Shown in pieces: positions 1 to 6,864 of a DNA stretch of 9,490 bases. The notes under the pieces are model-generated. The model saw nothing but the letters and a program-made list of their open reading frames with translations, had not been told where the DNA came from and made no database searches. Source of the DNA: Bacillota bacterium (GTDB taxonomy: Bacteria; Bacillota; Clostridia; DSM-8532); assembly GCA_023440865.1 (NCBI GenBank), contig JAEXRM010000171.1, positions 1 through 9,490 of the forward strand. The letters are read 5' to 3'. The first letter of the stretch is position 1, and every line of letters starts with the position of its first letter. A program made the translations under genes and the position numbers.

Positions 1-66
1 TGAGGCCGGCATTTGTCTCGCCGAAGGCGGACATGTTGTGATACGATGGCGTTGCGGACAGCGATT

Positions 67-103
67 CCGTCAGTTCTCGGCAAATAACGCCGTCAATTTT
101 CGG
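67..103. repeat. Two imperfect 14-bp direct repeats, possible mobile-element end
   Basis: CCGTCAGTTCTCGG (67-80) and CCGTCAATTTTCGG (90-103) are direct repeats differing at two positions and spaced 23 bp start to start. They lie in GC-rich DNA just outside the point where the AT-rich kinase gene stops resembling a kinase. Repeated transposase-binding sites just inside the termini are typical of some insertion sequences, IS21-like elements among them. The arrangement would fit the end of an element lying mostly left of the window. The repeats themselves are seen directly; the mobile-element reading is an inference, and no transposase could be identified in the 1-139 stretch. Confidence 0.4.
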
Positions 104-914
104 TCATGCTGCGGCGTCTGTAACAACTATCCATATTAATGCAAATAGTGTATTCGTTACCTATTTTCTCAAACACAGTATTCACTTTTGTATGTGGCTT
201 ACAGTATTTTGAGCAGTTTTCTACAAGGAGGCAGATAGCACTTCGCATCGTATAGAAATGGATGTATGCATCATCAAAACAAGGGAATAATTCATATGTG
301 ATATTTTTCTCTTTTAACGTAACATCAAATATGTAGAAGGCCATTTGCATCAGCGAATGAAGTCTACAGTAAGTATAATCTGCATTTGTAAAAACCATAT
401 CATCGCGGAGGAACACAGAGATATCAAACTCAAACGACATCTGCTCGAGTGATTTGTGTAATGCAAGTATCTCTGCAGACATGATGTCTTGTTTTTGGGT
501 GATCATTTGTGCAATTTTGCCTCTGTCGATTTTTCCGCTATTATCTGCATCGAGTAGTTCGTCGAGCCTACCTTTTACAGAACGAGCAATATTTCTTGCA
601 TTGTGAAAAGACGTTTGATGAATCTCCTCATATGTTGTTTGCTCAGTATTTCGAACGGATATAAGGTGTTTGAGCGATTCAGCAAATAATACAGCTAGAT
701 GTTTTGCTTTTTTTTTGTTGTTGTTGTCTGACAAGACAATAATATAACCATTACTGACCGGATACTTGAACAAAAGGCCTCGGCCATGTGCCATGTAATT
801 ATCATTACCTAGACCTTTGGTCTCTTTTAGTATGTTGTCACATTCAATTGAATTAAGTGTAATCCCCAATAAATGTGTTATGTGACCTGTACTGTCTATG
901 ACGATTGCTTTCAT
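93..914 (-). CDS. Histidine-kinase-like protein, truncated in its ATPase domain
   Basis: The product is a 273-residue soluble protein with no membrane segment or signal peptide. Residues 1-85 form an unrecognised N-terminal region. Residues 92-165 look like a kinase dimerisation hairpin, with HNARN at 104-108 making H104 the candidate phosphoacceptor. Residues 223-262 resemble the start of a HATPase_c domain: LLVENCSKY carries the N-box asparagine (N233), followed by a beta strand ending in INMDS. The G boxes, about 60-80 residues in family members, are absent. The last eight residues, after Y265, come from GC-rich DNA unlike the rest of the gene, so the reading frame probably runs into unrelated sequence and the protein is unlikely to bind ATP normally. 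It lies 11 nt after the receiver gene, with a GAGGT ribosome site at 920-924, and is surely co-transcribed. Its stimulus is unknown. Kinase ancestry is fairly sure; activity is doubtful. Confidence 0.72.
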   Translation of the reverse strand: MKAIVIDSTGHITHLLGITLNSIECDNILKETKGLGNDNYMAHGRGLLFKYPVSNGYIIVLSDNNNKKKAKHLAVLFAESLKHLISVRNTEQTTYEEIHQTSFHNARNIARSVKGRLDELLDADNSGKIDRGKIAQMITQKQDIMSAEILALHKSLEQMSFEFDISVFLRDDMVFTNADYTYCRLHSLMQMAFYIFDVTLKEKNITYELFPCFDDAYIHFYTMRSAICLLVENCSKYCKPHTKVNTVFEKIGNEYTICINMDSCYRRRSMTEN

Positions 915-925
915 AAGCTACCTCA

Positions 926-1594
926 CTATTTAGTTCCGTATAATTGAAGGATCATTGATAGAATAGTAGCTACATTAGCCCCAACCGATAATGCCTTATT
1001 TATGTAGTCTGGTTCTCCGCTCCTATTTGTACTGACTATTCTTTTTAGTTGCTTTTCGAATACATCGTAAGCCATATCTTCAGGCAGATTATTTTTATAT
1101 GCATTATACGTATGTGCAACCATGTGGTTCCAATTAAAGCAAGTTAATGCTAACTCTTCGATGGCACTAGAAAAGACCTCAAGATCCCCACTACTCTTAT
1201 GGATTCTTTTGTCAGTGTATGAGTTTGCCTCATGAAAATAATTGTGTGTTGATTGCGATGAATACTGTATTGTCTTCTTCTGTGGGTATTTCTTTTTTAT
1301 AGATAGTAATAGATCAAGACCTTCATCTGCTTTATTTAGTGCTTTTCCAACACCACGTATATCAACACAAATTATATGTGAATCTTTTATATCGACGTCC
1401 TCAAGCGACTCGATGTCATACTTGTGTCTACATGCCCATCCGTCTCGCTTAAGATAATTAACCAAATCCTCTCTAGACTCATCATCAATGATTAATATTC
1501 TAGTCTTTTGCTTAATGTCATCTATCGAAAGATCACGTTCGGTGATTTGTCTACCCCGTTTACCAACTATCGCACCTATTTTCTTTAGTATCAT
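926..1594 (-). CDS. Receiver-domain protein without a DNA-binding domain
   Basis: The product has 222 residues. Residues ~32-145 fit a response-regulator receiver fold: ILIIDDE gives the acidic pair D37/D38, ICVDIRG gives the phosphoacceptor D78, QYSS gives S112/S113 at the Thr/Ser position, and K133 in RIHKSS is the conserved lysine. A basic 30-residue leader precedes the domain. The remaining ~77 residues are predicted helical and show no helix-turn-helix or known output domain; they end in a hydrophobic stretch at 201-219. The output is therefore probably protein contact, membrane contact or phosphate relay rather than direct DNA binding, which is an inference. It is the first gene of a two-gene unit with the kinase-like gene downstream. 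AGGAGG lies 8 nt before the ATG, supporting the start. AT-rich codon use suggests acquisition from a lower-GC source. The receiver assignment is good; the physiological role is not recognised. Confidence 0.82.
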   Translation of the reverse strand: MILKKIGAIVGKRGRQITERDLSIDDIKQKTRILIIDDESREDLVNYLKRDGWACRHKYDIESLEDVDIKDSHIICVDIRGVGKALNKADEGLDLLLSIKKKYPQKKTIQYSSQSTHNYFHEANSYTDKRIHKSSGDLEVFSSAIEELALTCFNWNHMVAHTYNAYKNNLPEDMAYDVFEKQLKRIVSTNRSGEPDYINKALSVGANVATILSMILQLYGTK

Positions 1595-1602
1595 ATTAAA
1601 TG

Positions 1603-1608
1603 CCTCCT
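1603..1608 (-). promoter_or_regulatory. Ribosome binding site of the receiver gene
   Basis: The minus strand reads AGGAGG here, 8 nt before the ATG at 1594. This consensus site fixes the start and shows that the AT-rich unit was built for normal translation. Confidence 0.8.
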
Positions 1609-1786
1609 CTACGTGATATAAATCTCTACACTAACCGCGATATTATTCTTATAATGGATATTTTAGTTAGGGAGACATAAAATACTTAAATTGAGATAAT
1701 ATACATACTCATAAATAGTAATTACTAGTATATTGTTACACATACCATTGGTGTTATGCAACAGTAGGAAGCGACAAATAAATCAA

Positions 1787-1792
1787 ATTATA
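1787..1792 (-). promoter_or_regulatory. Possible -10 box for the receiver/kinase pair
   Basis: The minus strand reads TATAAT, a perfect -10 hexamer about 190 nt upstream of the receiver start. No convincing -35 hexamer lies 16-18 bp further upstream. In DNA this AT-rich the match could be chance, so this is only a candidate. Other weak -10-like hexamers occur nearer the gene, for example TATTAT on the minus strand around 1696-1701. Confidence 0.2.
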
Positions 1793-1878
1793 GTGTTGTG
1801 ACCCAAATCCCTCTGCGAACTCCCTCAGGACCGCACGTCCAAATACCGCGGACTCCTATTCGGGGAATGTAATAACCG

Positions 1879-1905
1879 TATTGACACGGGGGTATGCTGT
1901 CAATA
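1879..1905. promoter_or_regulatory. Perfect 8-bp inverted repeat, candidate operator
   Basis: TATTGACA (1879-1886) and its exact complement TGTCAATA (1898-1905) flank an 11-bp spacer, so equivalent points are 19 bp apart. That suits a dimeric regulator binding one face of the DNA. Each arm contains TTGACA, the consensus -35 hexamer, pointing outwards through the dyad; neither direction has a good -10 at 16-18 bp. An operator, or paired -35 elements, is possible; no regulator gene is in the window. Confidence 0.4.
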
Positions 1906-1911
1906 ATCGGC

Positions 1912-1954
1912 ATCCTAAAGGATATGTGCATGTTCAGTTTCTACATGCATATCC
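1912..1954. other. Strong imperfect hairpin with a competing small hairpin
   Basis: Bases 1920-1933 pair with 1943-1954 through 12 base pairs, with a two-base bulge (1927-1928) and a 9-base loop. A smaller hairpin, ATCC at 1912-1915 with GGAT at 1920-1923 around a TAAA loop, uses the first bases of the large stem, so the two exclude each other. No T-run follows, so this is not an ordinary intrinsic terminator. It could be a transcript structure, a recombination site or a remnant of a mobile-element end. Confidence 0.4.
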
Positions 1955-2541
1955 GCGGTGGGCGTGGACGCGCCGTATCTGCGTCCTGAGTTCACGGAGA
2001 ATGGATATGCCTTCAGATGGCGATCATCATACTTCAAGGGGTTAGGTACTCGTTGATATGAGTTAATCGTACTTCAGTGTTTTGTTATTCGCTCGATCTG
2101 TATGTTGTCAAGTGTTTATTCTTCCCCATCTATGCACAACTAGAAGCCACAAACGTCCAGCAGGTCATAATATCTTTAGCTGGAGAAAAGGATTTCCTGG
2201 CCTGTAATGCTAATTTCAGGCTTCCGGATACACAGAGAACGCTGTAGGCACCTTACTATTGGTGCTGAAATAACCAGCCGAGGACGGACATGCGTTGGTT
2301 GCCGCGGCATTCAGCAATCCTCTCAACGCGTTAGTATGTGTTCACCTGTGTAATTTGATATTCTTTGGTCGGCACAGTCGCCTGGCTTGCAAAAGACCCA
2401 AGATGGAACTACTAGTACCAGTTGAAGGTCATATTGCTGCTCGTTCACCGGAGCTTGTTGCTAAAGGCGAAGGCCAGTCCGGTTTGTTACCCTATTTGCA
2501 TACCGCCACTCCGCGCGATACACTGGAATCAGTCTTCCCGC

Positions 2542-2547
2542 AAGGAG
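2542..2547 (+). promoter_or_regulatory. Ribosome binding site of the alpha-glucosidase gene
   Basis: AAGGAG lies 9 nt before the ATG at 2557. It decides the start: the same frame stays open further left, to an ATG at 2422, but those extra 45 residues have no family similarity, and the family's usual beginning (WWQERVVYQIYPRSY) follows the 2557 start immediately. Confidence 0.8.
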
Positions 2548-2556
2548 TGGCGTTCC

Positions 2557-4296
2557 ATGGCGAAATGGTGGCAGGAACGGGTCGTGTACCAGATCTATCC
2601 GCGCAGTTACCAGGATACCGACGGTGACGGCATCGGCGACATTCCGGGCATCATCGCGCACCTGGACGACCTCAAGGACCTGGGCGTCGGCATCCTGTGG
2701 CTGTCCCCCGTCTATCCTTCTCCAAACGCCGACAACGGTTACGACATCAGCGACTACTGCGGCATCCATCCCGATTTCGGCACGCTCGCGGACATGGACC
2801 GGCTCATCGCCGAGGCGCGCCGCCGCAACATCCGCATCGTGATGGACCTCGTCATCAACCACACCTCCGACGAGCATCCCTGGTTCCAGGCCAGCCGCGA
2901 TCCGCAGAGCCCGTACCGCGACTGGTACATCTGGCGTCCGGGTCGAAACCGCAAGCCGGGCGACGAGCGCGGCGATCCCCCCTCGAACTGGACGAGTTTC
3001 TTTGCCGAGGACTGCTGGGAGTACGACGCGCAAAGCGGCGAATACTACCTGCACCTGTTCGCGAAGAAGCAGCCGGACCTCAACTGGCGCAATCCCGCCG
3101 TCATGGACGCCATCCAGGATGTGATGCGCTTCTGGCTCGACCGCGGCGTGGCCGGGTTCCGGTGCGACGTCATTAACATCCTGTTCAAGACCTCGCTCGA
3201 GGACGGCAAAAAGAAGCTGGTTCTAACGGGCAGCGAGTACTACCTGTCACAGGAGGGAACACACGAAATCCTCAAAACGCTGCGCCGCGAGGTGCTGTCG
3301 CGATACGACTGCTTCACGGTCGGCGAAACGGTCTTCGTCTCGCCGAAGGAAGGTCGCGACCTGTGCCTGCCGGAACGCGGCGAGCTCGACATGATCTTCT
3401 CGTTCGAACACATGGAGACGGACCAATGGTTCGTCAAATGGTTTAAGCGCCGCTTCCATGCGGGCCGCCTCGCCCGGGCGATCGCGCGCTGGCAGGACGC
3501 GCTGCCCTGGAATGCGAACTACTTCGAGAACCACGACCAGCCGCGCAGCGTCTCGCGCTTCGGGAACGACCGCAAATGGTGGGCCGAATCCGCCAAGCTG
3601 CTGTGCGTGATGCTGCTGACCCTGCGCGGCACACCGTTCGTTTATCAGGGCCAGGAGATCGGCATGACGAACTTCGATTTCCATGGCATGGGCGAGGTGC
3701 GCGACGTCGAGTCGCACAACGTCGACCGCATGCTCAAGCGAATGCATCTGCCCGGATTCCTGCGCTGGCGGCTCATCCGTGCCACCTCGCGCGACAACGC
3801 CCGCACGCCGATGCAGTGGAATGCCTCGCCGCATGCCGGGTTCACGACGGGAACGCCCTGGCTGGCGGTCAATCGCAATTTCGAGCGCATCCATTACGAC
3901 ATGCAGCGCCATGATCCGGATTCCGTCCTTTCCTTCTGGAAGCGGATGATCGCCCTGCGGGCGGGCAATCGCATCCTCGTCGAGGGCGCGTTCCTGCCGC
4001 TGGCGGCCCGGCGCCGGTTCGTGGCGTACAGGCGCGACTATGACGGAGAATCGCTGACCGTCATGCTGAACTTCTCCGGCAAGTGGCTCTCCGTTCCCTG
4101 CCGGGGCGAGGTCATCCTTTCCTCGTATGGCCGGGTGTTCTTCGACGGTGTGCTCCAGCCGTGGGAAGCCATGATCATCCGGGTTGGCCGGGCGGTCACG
4201 CCCGTGCCGCTGTGGTGTCGCGTCGCCAAGGTGCGCCAGGCGGGCAGTGCCTTCCTGTGGATGGCCGACTCGAAAAAGGAGGCGCCCAATGAGTGA
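2557..4296 (+). CDS. Alpha-glucosidase (GH13_31, oligo-1,6-glucosidase type)
   Basis: This cytoplasmic retaining enzyme should release glucose from the non-reducing end of short alpha-glucosides. The 579 residues match the family length (about 555-600). Residues 4-18 are the classic start; D20-D28 (DTDGDGIGD) is the calcium-site loop; region I is DLVINH (97-102); region II is GFRCDVIN with nucleophile D204; the acid/base is E257 in VGETVF; region IV is ENHDQPR with D327 stabilising the transition state. A C-terminal beta domain closes the protein. V205, directly after the nucleophile, is the residue found in isomaltase-type members, whereas maltases usually have Thr or Ala, so alpha-1,6 preference is likely, though sucrose or trehalulose cleavage is not excluded. 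It opens the cluster and overlaps the alpha-galactosidase gene by 8 bp, implying translational coupling. The last ~30 residues (after IIRVGRAV) look like an extra tail. No signal peptide is present. The family assignment is very sure; the substrate is less so. Confidence 0.95.
   Translation: MAKWWQERVVYQIYPRSYQDTDGDGIGDIPGIIAHLDDLKDLGVGILWLSPVYPSPNADNGYDISDYCGIHPDFGTLADMDRLIAEARRRNIRIVMDLVINHTSDEHPWFQASRDPQSPYRDWYIWRPGRNRKPGDERGDPPSNWTSFFAEDCWEYDAQSGEYYLHLFAKKQPDLNWRNPAVMDAIQDVMRFWLDRGVAGFRCDVINILFKTSLEDGKKKLVLTGSEYYLSQEGTHEILKTLRREVLSRYDCFTVGETVFVSPKEGRDLCLPERGELDMIFSFEHMETDQWFVKWFKRRFHAGRLARAIARWQDALPWNANYFENHDQPRSVSRFGNDRKWWAESAKLLCVMLLTLRGTPFVYQGQEIGMTNFDFHGMGEVRDVESHNVDRMLKRMHLPGFLRWRLIRATSRDNARTPMQWNASPHAGFTTGTPWLAVNRNFERIHYDMQRHDPDSVLSFWKRMIALRAGNRILVEGAFLPLAARRRFVAYRRDYDGESLTVMLNFSGKWLSVPCRGEVILSSYGRVFFDGVLQPWEAMIIRVGRAVTPVPLWCRVAKVRQAGSAFLWMADSKKEAPNE
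4276..4282 (+). promoter_or_regulatory. Ribosome binding site of the alpha-galactosidase gene
   Basis: AAGGAGG sits inside the end of the alpha-glucosidase gene, 6 nt before the ATG at 4289. It fixes that start over an upstream in-frame ATG at 4184, which would add 35 residues of arginine-rich sequence that is only a shadow of the preceding gene. Confidence 0.85.
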
Positions 4297-6709
4297 GGAG
4301 CAGGCGCACCTGAAGCCAGGGACGGCGGGAGCGGCCGATGTTCCGGCGGTCGATATCCGCGACGGCGTTATCCGCCTGACCACGGACCACACGTCGCTGT
4401 GGTGCCGCATCACCGCCTATGGCCACCTGGAGATGCTGCACTACGGTGTGCGCCTCGATCCGAACCAGTCACCGGTCGGGCTGGCCATCAAGCGCACCGC
4501 CCAAATCGGCAGTACGGTCGCCTATGCGGCGGATGACCCGCTCTACAGCCTCGATACAATCCCCCTGCTGTGGTCGGGCATCGGCCGGGGTGATTACCGG
4601 CATGCGCCCGCCGAGCTGAAGATGCCCGACGGCACGTTCACCTGCGATTTCGTTCATATTGAACACCGCATCCATGCGGGTTGCGTGCCGATGGAGACGC
4701 TGCCGTCCGCGTATGCGGAGGAAGCCGGGGATGCCGGCGCCCAGACCCTCGAGCTTGTCCTGCGCGATGCCTCGAACGCCGCCACCCTGCGGCTTTACTT
4801 CACCGTGTTCCCTCACGAGGACGTCATCACGCGGCGGGCCGTGCTGGAAAACGGCCAGGCGGCGCCGGGCGGCAATCCGCTGGTGATCCGCCGCCTCATG
4901 AGCCAGATGATCGACCTGCCGAACCGCAATTTCCGCCTCGTCACCTTCGACGGCGGCTGGATCAGGGAAGCGCATCGCCACGAGCGGCCCGTCTCGCCGG
5001 GCATGCATGTGATCGGGTCCACGACGGGCGCCAGCAGCAACCGGCACAACCCCGGCTTCCTGCTGGCGGAGGCGGGCACGAACGAGACATACGGACAGGT
5101 CTACGGCTTCAACCTCGTCTACAGCGGCAACCACTACGGCGCCGTCGAACTGTCGAACCTAGACCAGGTGCGCGTCATGACGGGCATCCACCCACATTGC
5201 TTCGAATGGACGCTGGCCCCTGGCGAGCGGTTCGAGACGCCGGAAGCGGTCATGACCTTCTCGGACAAAGGCTTCGGGGGCGTCAGCGGGCAGTTTCACG
5301 ATTTCGTGAACCGCCGCATCGTTCGGGGCGACTGGAAGGACCGCGAGCGCCCGGTGCTCCTGAACAACTGGGAGGCCCATTTTTTCAAGTTCAACCGGAG
5401 CAAGCTGCTGCACCTCGCGCGGCAGGCAAAGCGCCTGGGCGTGGAGCTGTTCGTCCTCGACGACGGCTGGTTCGGGGCCCGCAACAACGACAAGGCGGGG
5501 CTGGGCGACTACTCCGTCAACCGGCGCAAGCTGCCTGGCGGCATGAAGCCGTTTGCGGAGCGCATCCGGCGCATGGGGCTCTCGTTCGGGCTGTGGTTCG
5601 AGCCGGAGATGGTGAACCCCGATTCCGACCTGTACCGCGCACACCCGGAGTACGCCGTCACGACGCCGGGCAAGGCGCCCACCCTGGGCCGGAACCAGCT
5701 GGTGCTCGACCTGTGCAACCCGGCCGTGCGCGACTACATCGTTTCCTCCGTCGGCGGCATCCTCGACGACGCCGGCATCACCTATGTCAAATGGGACATG
5801 AACCGGCACATCAGCGACGCCCATTCGCCGCTGCTGGCGAACCAGGGCGAGTTCCACCACCGGTACATCCTGGGGCTGTACGACGTGCTGGCGCGCATCT
5901 TCCGGCCGCGGCCGCACATCCTGCTCGAGAGCTGCTCCTCGGGCGGGAACCGGTTCGACCTGGGCATGCTGTGCTTCTCGCCGCAGATCTGGTCGTCCGA
6001 CGACACGGATCCTGGGGAGCGGCTGGCGATCCAGGGCGGCCTGTCGTACCTGTATCCGCCCTCGACCATGGGCGCACATGTCTCGGAAGCCCCCCACCAG
6101 CAGACGTTGCGCGAAACGCCGCTGTCGACGCGGTTCAACGTGGCCGCGTTCGGGTGCCTCGGCTACGAGCTCGACCTCAAGTGGCTCTCGCCGGTCGAGA
6201 AGCGCGAAATCAAGAGCCAGATCGCCTTTTACAAGCGGCACCGGCGCACGCTGCAGTACGGCCGCTTCCGGCGGCACGACGCGTGGAAGGCCAACAAGGT
6301 GCACTGGCAGGCGACGGCGCCGGATGGCGGCGAGGCAGTCAGCGGATTTTACCAGACCTGGTCGAACGCGGCCGAGGGGGATGACGTGCTTCCCCTGTCG
6401 GACCTCGATCCTGATGCGCGCTACCAGGTGGAAACCCGGCCCCAGAGCATACCACTGCGGCGGTTCGGGGGGCTGGTGAAGCATATCCTGCCTGTCGAGC
6501 TCAACCCGTCCGGTTTTCTGCTGCGCATGGCGAACCGGCTGTATGCGCTCACCGACTGCGTGGAGCGGTACGAGGCCCGCGGCGACCTGCTGATGGCGGG
6601 GCTGCGGATCAACAGCCAGTTCATCGGCAGCTACTACAACGAGAAGACCCGCCTGCTGGGCGACTGCGGGTCGAGCCTGTACGTCGTGACAAGGCAGGCG
6701 GGGGAATGA
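4289..6709 (+). CDS. aga: Alpha-galactosidase (GH36)
   Basis: The enzyme hydrolyses terminal alpha-1,6-galactose from melibiose, raffinose and stachyose with retention of configuration. The 806-residue protein has the GH36 layout: an N-terminal beta-supersandwich domain (to about residue 330), a central TIM barrel, and a C-terminal beta domain. Visible hallmarks are LDDGWFG in the barrel, GLWFEPEMVNPDSDL, KWDMNRH with nucleophile D503, ESCSSGGNRFD, and WSSDDTD, where D572 is the likely acid/base because it lies 69 residues after the nucleophile, as in characterised members. It is longer than many members (about 720-750), with a short hydrophilic N-terminal leader. No signal peptide is seen, so it acts in the cytoplasm on imported sugar. 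The 8-bp overlap with the alpha-glucosidase gene indicates one transcript. Raffinose cleavage would leave sucrose, and melibiose would leave glucose. The symbol aga follows usage for Gram-positive GH36 enzymes; other names (rafA, melA, galA) are used in other species. Confidence 0.96.
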   Translation: MSEEQAHLKPGTAGAADVPAVDIRDGVIRLTTDHTSLWCRITAYGHLEMLHYGVRLDPNQSPVGLAIKRTAQIGSTVAYAADDPLYSLDTIPLLWSGIGRGDYRHAPAELKMPDGTFTCDFVHIEHRIHAGCVPMETLPSAYAEEAGDAGAQTLELVLRDASNAATLRLYFTVFPHEDVITRRAVLENGQAAPGGNPLVIRRLMSQMIDLPNRNFRLVTFDGGWIREAHRHERPVSPGMHVIGSTTGASSNRHNPGFLLAEAGTNETYGQVYGFNLVYSGNHYGAVELSNLDQVRVMTGIHPHCFEWTLAPGERFETPEAVMTFSDKGFGGVSGQFHDFVNRRIVRGDWKDRERPVLLNNWEAHFFKFNRSKLLHLARQAKRLGVELFVLDDGWFGARNNDKAGLGDYSVNRRKLPGGMKPFAERIRRMGLSFGLWFEPEMVNPDSDLYRAHPEYAVTTPGKAPTLGRNQLVLDLCNPAVRDYIVSSVGGILDDAGITYVKWDMNRHISDAHSPLLANQGEFHHRYILGLYDVLARIFRPRPHILLESCSSGGNRFDLGMLCFSPQIWSSDDTDPGERLAIQGGLSYLYPPSTMGAHVSEAPHQQTLRETPLSTRFNVAAFGCLGYELDLKWLSPVEKREIKSQIAFYKRHRRTLQYGRFRRHDAWKANKVHWQATAPDGGEAVSGFYQTWSNAAEGDDVLPLSDLDPDARYQVETRPQSIPLRRFGGLVKHILPVELNPSGFLLRMANRLYALTDCVERYEARGDLLMAGLRINSQFIGSYYNEKTRLLGDCGSSLYVVTRQAGE

Positions 6710-6711
6710 AG

Positions 6712-6840
6712 CGCATGCGAACGATGTCCGCACGGGCGGGCAGACCGGTGATCGCATGCGAACGATGTCCGCGCGGGCGGGCAGGCCGGTGATCGCATGC
6801 AAACGGCATCCGCACGAACGGACAAGCCGGTGATCGCATG
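6712..6840. repeat. 41-bp tandem repeat array (three copies plus a stub)
   Basis: Copies lie at 6712-6752, 6753-6793 and 6794-6834, followed by a six-base stub (CGCATG) at 6835-6840. Copies 1 and 2 differ at two positions. Copy 3 differs from copy 2 at nine, and every difference I counted is a transition. At the copy 1/2 junction the sequence TCGCATGCGA (6752-6761) is a perfect 10-bp palindrome. The array starts three bases after the alpha-galactosidase stop and ends just before the phosphoesterase start, filling most of the 155-bp gap. Spacers are absent, so this is not CRISPR. It may be a repeated protein-binding site, a processing or attenuation element, or a variable tandem repeat; the function is unknown. 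Confidence 0.93.
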
Positions 6841-6846
6841 TGTCGT

Positions 6847-6855
6847 GGAAGGCGG
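6847..6855 (+). promoter_or_regulatory. Likely ribosome binding site of the phosphoesterase gene
   Basis: The purine-rich GGAAGGCGG lies 9 nt before a GTG at 6865. It favours this GTG over the ATG at 6838, which belongs to the repeat stub and would add nine residues (MCRGRRYGR) not expected before a phosphoesterase's first beta strand. Confidence 0.5.
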
Positions 6856-6864
6856 TACGGACGG

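Larger units (their letters stand above)
1595..2556. other. Long intergenic region without a supported gene
   Basis: About 960 bp separate the divergent left and right units. Bases 1595-1800 are very AT-rich and must hold the promoter of the leftward receiver/kinase pair. Bases ~1800-2450 are of intermediate composition. Open frames here are short, lack good ribosome sites and show no recognisable domain; the longest, on the plus strand at 2295-2627, runs into the alpha-glucosidase gene in another frame. The region contains a dyad at 1879-1905, a hairpin at 1920-1954, and weaker stem-forming pairs: TCCAGC/GCTGGA (2156-2161/2179-2184) and GCACC/GGTGC (2248-2252/2261-2265). The promoter of the alpha-glycoside cluster should lie in its right part, but I could not identify one convincingly. 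It may also hold decayed remnants from the insertion that brought in the left block. Confidence 0.6.

Noticed and set aside
1242..1457. 71-residue plus-strand frame
   Set aside because: It is antisense to the receiver gene, which has intact receiver motifs and an AGGAGG site.
1801..1875. tRNA or tRNA remnant that could mark an integration site
   Set aside because: Several GGAC/GTCC and CCGCGG pairings are present, but no cloverleaf, TpsiC motif or anticodon stem could be built on either strand.
2407..2423. Imperfect dyad AACT..TAGTA..AGTT as a LacI-type operator
   Set aside because: The match is partial, lacks the central CG of LacI-family sites, and has no recognisable promoter nearby.
2295..2627. 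110-residue plus-strand frame before the alpha-glucosidase
   Set aside because: It has no ribosome site and no recognisable domain, and it overlaps the real gene in another frame.
3247..4413. 388-residue minus-strand frame opposite the alpha-glucosidase gene
   Set aside because: It is antisense shadow of a gene with intact GH13 motifs and has no family signature of its own.
4681..6384. 567-residue plus-strand frame inside the alpha-galactosidase gene
   Set aside because: Its composition is dominated by Arg, Ala, Gly and Pro, the typical +1 shadow of a GC-rich gene; the GH36 motifs are all in the other frame.
5159..6802. 547-residue minus-strand open frame
   Set aside because: It lies antisense to the GH36 gene, runs on into the repeat array, has no ribosome site or domain, and owes its length to high-GC codon bias.
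6712..6840. CRISPR array
   Set aside because: The units abut without unique spacers and no cas gene is present; the same holds for 9374-9490.
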